64,000 bases of DNA, from the NCBI GenBank assembly GCA_015143295.1, contig CM026566.1, positions 4,451,072 through 4,515,071 on the forward strand, in the 5' to 3' direction. The notes under the pieces are model-generated. The model was not told where the DNA came from. It worked only from the letters and a program-made list of their open reading frames with translations, and ran no database searches. Source of the DNA: Tetracentron sinense. Lineage: Eukaryota > Streptophyta > Magnoliopsida > Trochodendrales > Trochodendraceae. Shown here piece by piece: positions 57,321 to 64,000 of this stretch. The stretch's first letter is position 1; each line of letters opens with the position of its first letter. Made by a program: the position numbers and the translations under genes.

Positions 57321-59827
57321 ATTCCAAGTCACTTAAGATATATGGCTCTGCACTACCTATTACACTTTCATCGTCATTCCTCATCGGCCTGTTTAATCTC
57401 GATTCTATATTATTTAGATACCTGGAGCAGAATGTCATGCATTCTTCTGCCAAGTACCCTTCTGCAATGGAACCCTCTGGTCGAGCTCGATTGCGCACAT
57501 AAGACTTCAGTGTATATAAGTACCTATATGAATTAAATTTTGTTAAGATAAGAGAAATTCTCAATAACAAGAAGTTTGAACACAACTATAAAATTATAAT
57601 TGAAGGCATACCTTTCGATAGGATACATCCACCGGTATTGTACAGGTCCACCTAGTCTTGCCTCTGCGGCCAGGTGTATAGGCAAGTGCACCATAATATC
57701 AAAGAAAGTCGGTGGGAAAGTTTTCTCTAAATAACAAAGTGTAAGCGCAATTTTCTCCTCTAACCGTCTCAAATCCTCCACTTGACAGACTTTTGAACAT
57801 ATACCAAGAAAGAAGTTGCTCAATTCAATTAAGACTGAAGTTACATTATTCGGCAATGTTTTCCTCACAGCCAGTGGTAGGAATTGTTGCATTATAACAT
57901 GAGAGTCGTGACTCTTTAGTCCATGAATTTTACGCTCTTTAATATTGACATGTCTTGCAATATTTGACGAGTAACTATCTGGAACCTTCACACTCTTCAA
58001 AACTTTGCAAAATAACTCTTTCTCATTCTTGTCCATCGAAAAGCATGCAGGAGGCAGATAAACTTTGCTTCTGCCAGGCAGCAACTGAGGGTGAAGTGCA
58101 TGCCGAATTCCCATTTCAACCAAGTCGTTACGCGCTTTTAAACCATCCTTAGATTTTCCTTCCAAACCTAACAAAGTCCCAATCACATTGTCACATACAT
58201 TTTTCTCAATATGCATTACATCAAGGTTGTGCCTCAACAAATTATGCTCCCAGTATGGCAACTCGAAGAATATACTCTTCTTCTTCCAATTATACGGCAT
58301 ATCCTCATGGCTCGTCTGCCTTCGTCCTGTTTGCCCAGTTTGCTTACCAAGGGAGAAAGGAATACCCTCCAACTGACACAACACATCAGACCCAGAGATT
58401 GGAGTTGGAGCACATCTGAACTCTGTAGTGCCATCGAAAGAGTTTCTATTCCTCCGAAACTTGTGATCCGGCTTTAAGAAACGACGGTGCCCCATGTAAC
58501 ATTGCTTCTTGCTCTTAGACAAGTATCGGCTACAAGTGTCCTTATGGCATGACGGGCATGCCAACTTTCCTTTCGTGCTCCAACCTGACAACATGGCATA
58601 CCCTGGGAAGTCGCTAATGGTCCAGAGCAATGCCGCACGCATTACAAATGTCTCCTTCTTTGACGCATCATAAGTTGTCAACCCATTCTCCCACAAGTCC
58701 TTCAACTCCTCAACTAGAGGCCTCATGTAAACATCAATTGCATTTCCTGGCCCAGAGGGACCGGGAATAAGTAAGGACAGAATAAAGTTCGGCTGCTTCA
58801 TACACATCCACGGTGGCAAGTTATAGGGAATAAGAACCACGGGCCATGTGCTGTGAGCAATACTCATCGTCCTAAATGGATTGAAGCCATCACTCGCCAA
58901 CCCAAGCCTGACATTGCGAGCATCTGAGGCGAACAAAGGATACTTTTTATCCAAATTTTCCCAAGCTGGTGAGTCTGCAGGATGCCTTAACATCCCATCC
59001 TTAGTTCGATCCTCATCATGCCATCTCATTTCAGTAGCAGTCTTGGATGACATGAACAACCTTTGTAACCTGGGTTTTAATGGGAAGTGACGCAAAATCT
59101 TTGCCGGAGTTTTCTTCTTGCGTTCCGCTTGATCATCCCCTGCCTTCCATCTTGATACACCACACATGTCACATGTTTGCTTCTTTGCAGACTCTTTCCA
59201 GTAAAGCATGCAATCATTAGGACAGGCATCAATTTTATCATAGTTAAGCCCCAAATCTGACATCACCTTTTTTGTCTGAAAGTAAGTATCTGGTAGTGTT
59301 GAACCCTCAGGGAGTACTTCCCTCAACAACTCAAGCAACATAGTGAATGACTTATTGCTCCATCCACTAAGATACTTAATGTGATATAATCTTACGATGA
59401 AAGACAACTTGGTGTGTTTCGTACATGCTGGATACAAAGGCTGTCCCGCATCCCTTATCAATTGGAAAAATCTATCAGACTCAGGATTGGAATCCCGACT
59501 ACTAGTAGCCTCATCTTGGTTTGGGACCCCGAACGCATCGTGCACCATATCTTCCATCTCATTATGTCTGTCTTGCACATAAGGATTTTGAGAAACTTGG
59601 ACAGCAGGTGTGTGTTGCAATATGTCTTCCCCGTGATAAAACCAGATTTTATAATTCAAGTCGAATCCATTACATATCATATGGTCGAAAGCTGTAAGTC
59701 TATCTTGGTAAACCACATTGTTGCATTTGGGACACGGACACTTTATACCGCCATTGTTATTAGTCGCTCCACGAGCTAATGCAAACTGTATAAACTGCTT
59801 TACCCCTTCTATATATTCCTTTGACAT
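57286..59827 (-). CDS. CACTA TNP2-like transposase, intact frame with truncated C-terminus
   Basis: ATG 59827 (MSKEYIEGVKQFIQF). Exon 1 is 59827-57612; an 88-bp GT-AG intron (57611-57524, donor AAAG|GTATGC, acceptor CATATAG) joins GAAAG to GTAC in frame; exon 2 ends at TGA 57286. The product is about 817 aa. Residues 1-70 are the transposase-associated domain (CPCPKCNN zinc motif), about 110-560 the tnp2 core with ASDGFNPFRTM, IDVYMRPLVEEL and LDVMHIEKNVCD, and about 600-800 DUF4218 (RARPEGSIAEGYLAEE). The protein should bind and cut CACTA ends in the nucleus. After LEWQQ the homology to the copy at 1205-4817 ends in captured PPR sequence, so the DUF4216 C-terminus is absent; whether it still works is unknown. 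Confidence 0.93.
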
Positions 59828-61172
59828 CCTATGTAATACAACAATTGCATTCACAATTGCTTAGATACTAACAATACATAATTAATTTGATACTTCATAA
59901 AAACTTATAGATAAAAGTACCTTGACATTCCAATCCAACTCTTATCCATGAGTTATAAGATTAGATTTATAAGTCCGTCTTCGTTTGTTATTCTGAGAAA
60001 TAACAAAAGTTTATCACATCAGTAAGTTTTAATAAAACACGTGTCAGTTACTTGACCATCTACACAATCATATCTATGCATGCATGCTTCCTATCATCAT
60101 CAACTCCTCTTCTAACGGGTGGGGTGTTCCTATCCCATTCAGGAATGCATAATCCCCAGAAGTCAATAGCTCAAGTGTTTTGTTCCATTTCAAGGAAATT
60201 TCGGCAGCATTTCTCTATGGTTCTCTAAGTACACAACTTAGACTAGGGGCAAGCATGCATGCCACATTGTCTAAGTATGTACCCAGAGAACAAGAGAAAC
60301 GACTGACAAAATTTACCTCAATTTGGACCAACCATGAGCAACTGACTACACTGGAGATTATGCATTCCCAAACTGTCCAACCGGACAATTCAAGAATCAT
60401 ATACAGACAAATACATTTTATCACAAACAAGACCGAAAAGTTGTTAACCAGCATTTAGCCCCGCAAGAGAACTAAACGACATAGTTTACAACTAATCCGT
60501 CCAAATAGGTGATACAAGAAATGCACTTGTCACACAATGATTCTTGAACGGGAGATCTAAGGTTTAATGCATGCATGAGTATGAACTTAAGCCAACACAG
60601 TCAATACTTAGTAAATAAACACTTTTAATTAGCAGTTTAAACATTTAACATAGACCACAAGCCCTTAAGTTTCTTATAAACATAACCTGTGGTAACAATT
60701 ATGCAGCCCAATGGTGTGATGACATGTATCATGCCGTTATCACGACTTCGTACCTAGAAAGCACAACATGCATCAAAAGAAATAAAAGGATCTCTTCCCT
60801 GTTTAGCTAAACCTTACCCAAACATGGAAGTTTTAGACCCATTAACGCTGAACAACAAAATAGATGGAGGTAGATAAAAAGATAACTTCCAATTTAAATA
60901 TAATAACTCTATGTTTATTTTCATTTTAAGAACATCAATACTAATGCTAAAAAAAGAAATCATCATCTGAAACAACTATCTGGATCAAAACTGAAGAATG
61001 ACTAGACAAATTTAGTCAACATCAAATTCACTAAAAAAATGCATTCACAAGCTTGTATTTTTAGATTACTTTTGAACATTTCTAGATCAAATAATAGTCA
61101 TCAATGAAATTTATTACATCCAATTACCAAAAAAGAGGACGCATGACTCTATTTCTTCTCTCTCGTCGATAT

Positions 61173-61211
<39 letters not shown>

Positions 61212-62869
61212 AAGTTTAAAATTATCAACTCCATGTGCGAATATTCCAGCTTGAAATGAACCCCTCCAAAATCAGACCCAAATTTCCCCCAAGGAATTCG
61301 AAATTGATAGGAAACGCCAAATAAATCTAAACTCATCAATCAGAAAAAGGGGAAATCAGTGAAGCCATGGCTTCAAATGACGAGAATCCCTATACCGGAA
61401 CCCGAGCTTTCTGTTGGGGCCCACCATTGAATGCTTTTAGTTTTGTGAATGTTGAATTTTCAATCGTGTGAGTCTTGTTATTGATAGTACTATCGACAGT
61501 TTTCTATCACTTTCCAAATAATAAATAAACTCAAAACTACAAAGCAACATTCCTACTCACTAAGATATGGGTTATATTACCCATGATTAGCTTCAGGACA
61601 AACAGACTTCAAAGACATCATTCTCATTTTAATTTCAAGAAAATAAGACAATTTGAAGACCCAAAGAGGATTATATGCTTGAAAACAGTACATCAAGATG
61701 CTTCCATCCACTTTATCTAACTAAAACAAACCTAGATTGCATACAAACAGTACCAATTCATACTACATTTTACTTCTTATTTAAACTAGAAAGTTTTAAT
61801 GCAATGTTACAGCATAACCATACCAGTTCGGAGTACAAAGCTCTCTCCATCAAATGCTGAGAATACCACTCGAGATCAGATGCGACATGTCCGATCAAAA
61901 GAGAAATTAAACCTAAACCGAAAAGCATCAATCCGCATAGAAATGACCAAGAGATCGGCTTTCTCTGCAATTTCCAGCGGAAATACTTCTGTTCATATAA
62001 CCAAGCCAAATTAACAGGAAAAATTCTGAATCTATGAAGACTACATCTCTGCACCTTGCGCATGCCCATCGATAGCCAAAACATGCCTTGATTGCATAAT
62101 AACCAGACGAAAGTCCTAAATAAGTCCTTGAATTAAATACTCAAACGCCATTAAAGACCTATCTGTGCTTCCAGAGCTATTTAATCTCTCTCTTTTGAAT
62201 TAGAAATGAAGATTTAGAATCTGATTCAGAGACGACATTAAAGATCGAAGTGAAGGATCCAAAGCATAAATGCTCGAATGAATATCTATCTGCCAAATGA
62301 TCTCTAATGAAAAGAGACGTTAAAACCGAGGAATTGAATTCTCATCCTCCATATCTGAAACCCTACCCTACTTATGAAGCTCCATTAGAGTAATGTCACG
62401 GAGGAAATCACAACCTCATCAGAGCGACGGAAAATCACTTTATTCATTCCCGTGACTAGGTAGTGGAAGAAATATATAGTTCTTCCCCATTCTTGTGGCC
62501 AGAGTTTTTGAAGGTCATGATCTTTTCAACTTATATTTACGTTTATCTGTATACAGAAATTGATCTAATCTTCCCATATTCATAGCTACAGAGAAGAAAA
62601 GAATCCAGAAAAGAACCCAGATTATTTGCTTCCCTAAATGGGTATTTTCTCGAATCCCTAATATTCATGCAACACAACTTAAGAACCAAAATCTAGAAAA
62701 ATCTCAGGAAATTAAAAACGGAAAATTTCAACTAAAATCAGTATAAATTTTTTTATGAATGATTATTCATACCCAAAAATCTTAAAAGTTGTCCATTAAA
62801 TCAACGAGAAACTGAGATGCCTTAAAGCCCAAAAAGATCAATAAAGCACTATAAAAGAAGTATAAAGAC
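59828..62869 (-). other. CACTA element 2 5' region (leader introns, promoter side)
   Basis: No coding region recognised. The part to about 60600 matches 4818-5530 of element 1. The open frames at 60180, 61770 and others have no motif. Confidence 0.6.
61176..61204. repeat. (AT)n microsatellite
   Basis: About 14 AT units in the non-coding 5' part of CACTA element 2. Confidence 0.95.
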
Positions 62870-63232
62870 GAAGGGAAAGTAAGAAAGAAAGAGAAAGGAG
62901 CCGGAGAAACTAGGAGAAGTCATAAAACAGGGGAGAAACTAGAAGAAGATTAAAAAAAATACCTCAGTTCTGGCGATGTTGGACGGTCGGAGATGAATGG
63001 CGGAGATAACAACCAAAACCCTTTTTTTTTTTTTTTTCTGAAAACTAAAGGAGCCGAAGGCGGAGCATGGCCGGAGAAGGTGACCGGAGCTTCGAGCACG
63101 GAGCAGGGGAGCCGGAGAAGGTGGCCGGAGCTTGGAGCACGGAGCAGGGGAGCCGAAGCAGAGAGGAAGGGAAAAAATGGAGGGAAAGAGACGAGGGAAA
63201 GGCTCGGGACCTAAAACCCCAAATACGAGGCT
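62870..63232 (-). other. GA-rich leader of CACTA element 2
   Basis: AGAAAGAAAGAGAAAGGAGC followed by three GGAGCCGGAGAAGGTGNCCG GAGC-type units (63050-63140) and GGAAGGGAAAAAATGGAGGG. It has the same position and make-up as 8308-8845 in element 1. On the minus strand it is pyrimidine-rich, as in plant 5' UTRs. Confidence 0.6.
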
Positions 63233-63500
63233 TTTCACGGCGTTTTCTTAAAAACGCCATAAAAGGCCCTTTACCACCGCTTGGATTGGGGATTTTCGGC
63301 AAGGCTTCCGCGGCATTTCTTTTAAAAACGCCGTCATAGATTCACCAACAAAGGCATTTTTTATAAAACGCCGTAAAAAAGTCTTCCCGCCACCTCATCA
63401 GCGGCATTTATATAGAAACGCCGTGTTTTAATGCCTTTCGAAGCGTTTTTTATTAAACGCCGTTAAAAAATTGCCACTAAAGCCCTATTTTTTTGTAGTG
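63233..63500. repeat. 5' terminus and subterminal array of CACTA element 2
   Basis: Five or six ACGGCGTTTT..TTAAAAACGCCGT hairpins of varied spacing, ending TTTTTTTGTAGTG. They match in motif, but not in spacing, the tight array at the other end. Confidence 0.9.
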
Positions 63501-64000
63501 AGGTCACGGAGGAGAGTAGCTAAGGTTCAAGCTGTTGAAGCGAATATGACAAGTAGTGTTGGTATAAACTCGAAGAAGACATATGACCTTATGACCGTAG
63601 AAGTGGGAGGGCCCGAAAATGTTGGTTTTTTGCACATGGACATTAAAAATTATATTCGTTCCAGACGGATGAGGTCAATGGATATGGGAGATGTAGGAGC
63701 AATATTACAGTCTTTTCAATTGATGGTTGTAGAAGATCCAGGGTTTGTATATTCCTTACAACTTGATGCCGAAGATCAAATAACAAACTTTTTCTTAGGC
63801 TAACTCTAGAATGGTGAATGACTACAATGCATTTGATGATGTGCTTGTTTTTTATACAACTTATAGGACAAATAATCAAGCACTGCCATTTGCACCATTT
63901 GTAGGAGTTAATCATCATAAGCAGTCAATTTTATTTGGAGCGGCATTAATGTATGATGAAACAATTGCATCTTTCGAGCGGGTGTTTAAGGCTTTTTTGG
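63501..64000 (+). pseudogene. FAR1/FRS-like gene, 3' coding part (continues past window)
   Basis: The frame from 63501 resumes the gene after the CACTA insertion: SRRRVAKVQAVEANMTSSVG, GGPENVGFLHMDIKNYIRSR, GDVGAILQSFQLMVVEDPGF, YSLQLDAEDQITNFF. A one-base shift near 63797 follows, and a new frame reads SRMVNDYNAFDDVLVFYTTY, NNQALPFAPFVGVNHHKQSI and LFGAALMYDETIASFERVFK. This is the linker and start of the MULE transposase-like domain of FRS proteins, where the first acid of the former DDE site is usually in a FDTTY motif; here it reads FYTTY, so that aspartate is replaced by tyrosine. The frame break and the stop at 50904 make the gene dead even without the insertion. Confidence 0.87.

Larger units (their letters stand above)
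51036..63500 (-). mobile_element. Complete CACTA element 2, 12,465 bp, with captured host genes
   Basis: It begins CACTACAAAATTTC at 51036 and ends TTTTTTTGTAGTG at 63500, flanked by AGG (51033-51035 and 63501-63503). Subterminal ACGGCGTTTNTANAAATGCCGT hairpin arrays sit at both ends. Transposase and leader are on the minus strand, so 63500 is the 5' end. Inside are an intact-looking TNP2 frame (57286-59827), a captured PPR gene (55983-57320), a quinone reductase exon (53115-53285) and an unknown exon (54840-55015). Removal with one TSD restores the FRS-like frame (..SYMC-R-SRRRVAK..). Confidence 0.96.

Noticed and set aside
57321..57332. PPR protein starting at 57332
   Set aside because: The codon there is GTG in transposase-derived sequence with TAA directly before it. 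The first in-frame ATG is 56942, so I did not call a full PPR gene.

Overview
This window is nuclear DNA of a flowering plant, probably a eudicot. It is AT-rich, its genes have spliced plant-type exons (GT-AG), it holds plant-specific gene families (FAR1/FRS, P- and DYW-class PPR, PGG-ankyrin, FBL12-type F-box), and most of its length is plant transposons. I see no rRNA, tRNA or CRISPR features. Nearly every host gene is broken. The one long apparently intact gene of known role is a CACTA transposase (57.3-59.8 kb). No database search was run; family names come from recognising motifs.

Layout. 1-9183: the 5' two thirds of a degenerate CACTA element on the minus strand, with a tandem array at its inner 3' side, a broken TNP2 transposase and nested foldback elements; it sits inside a gypsy LTR (9184-10728). 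11593-17874: a copia-type solo LTR (TSD TCAAG) split by an internally deleted Tekay-like gypsy element (12093-16591, TSD ATAGC). 18.9-19.2 kb: a LINE 3' end with poly(A). 20.1-21.2 kb: an FBL12-like F-box pseudogene carrying a foldback MITE and cut by a short copia-type element (21212-24185), whose 5' LTR holds another solo LTR (21924-23686, TSD AATAC). 25.3-27.2 kb: Helitron ends arranged head to tail. 27217-29439: a gypsy solo LTR (TSD AGGCG). 30.1-31.4 kb: a DYW-class PPR pseudogene.

32.5-44.9 kb is an ACD6-like ankyrin/PGG pseudogene. Its first exon is split by a young 7.35-kb Ty1/copia element (TSD ATTCA), and its intron holds two more foldback elements. 46970-48017 is a 1.05-kb Pack-CACTA element (TSD AAT) carrying a fragment of an FKBP42/TWD1-like TPR exon. 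48.4-64 kb is a FAR1/FRS-like gene. Its apparent leader intron contains an antisense beta-galactosidase exon, and its coding region is interrupted by a complete 12,465-bp CACTA element (51036-63500, TSD AGG).

The large CACTA element is the most interesting object. It has an open TNP2 reading frame (one 88-bp intron, about 817 aa) whose C-terminal DUF4216 region has been replaced by a captured P-class PPR gene with an uninterrupted frame of about 440 codons. It also holds an exon of a WrbA/FQR1-type quinone reductase and an exon I do not recognise. For both this insertion and the copia insertion in the ankyrin gene, removing the element plus one TSD copy restores the host reading frame across the site, so the boundaries are well supported from sequence alone.
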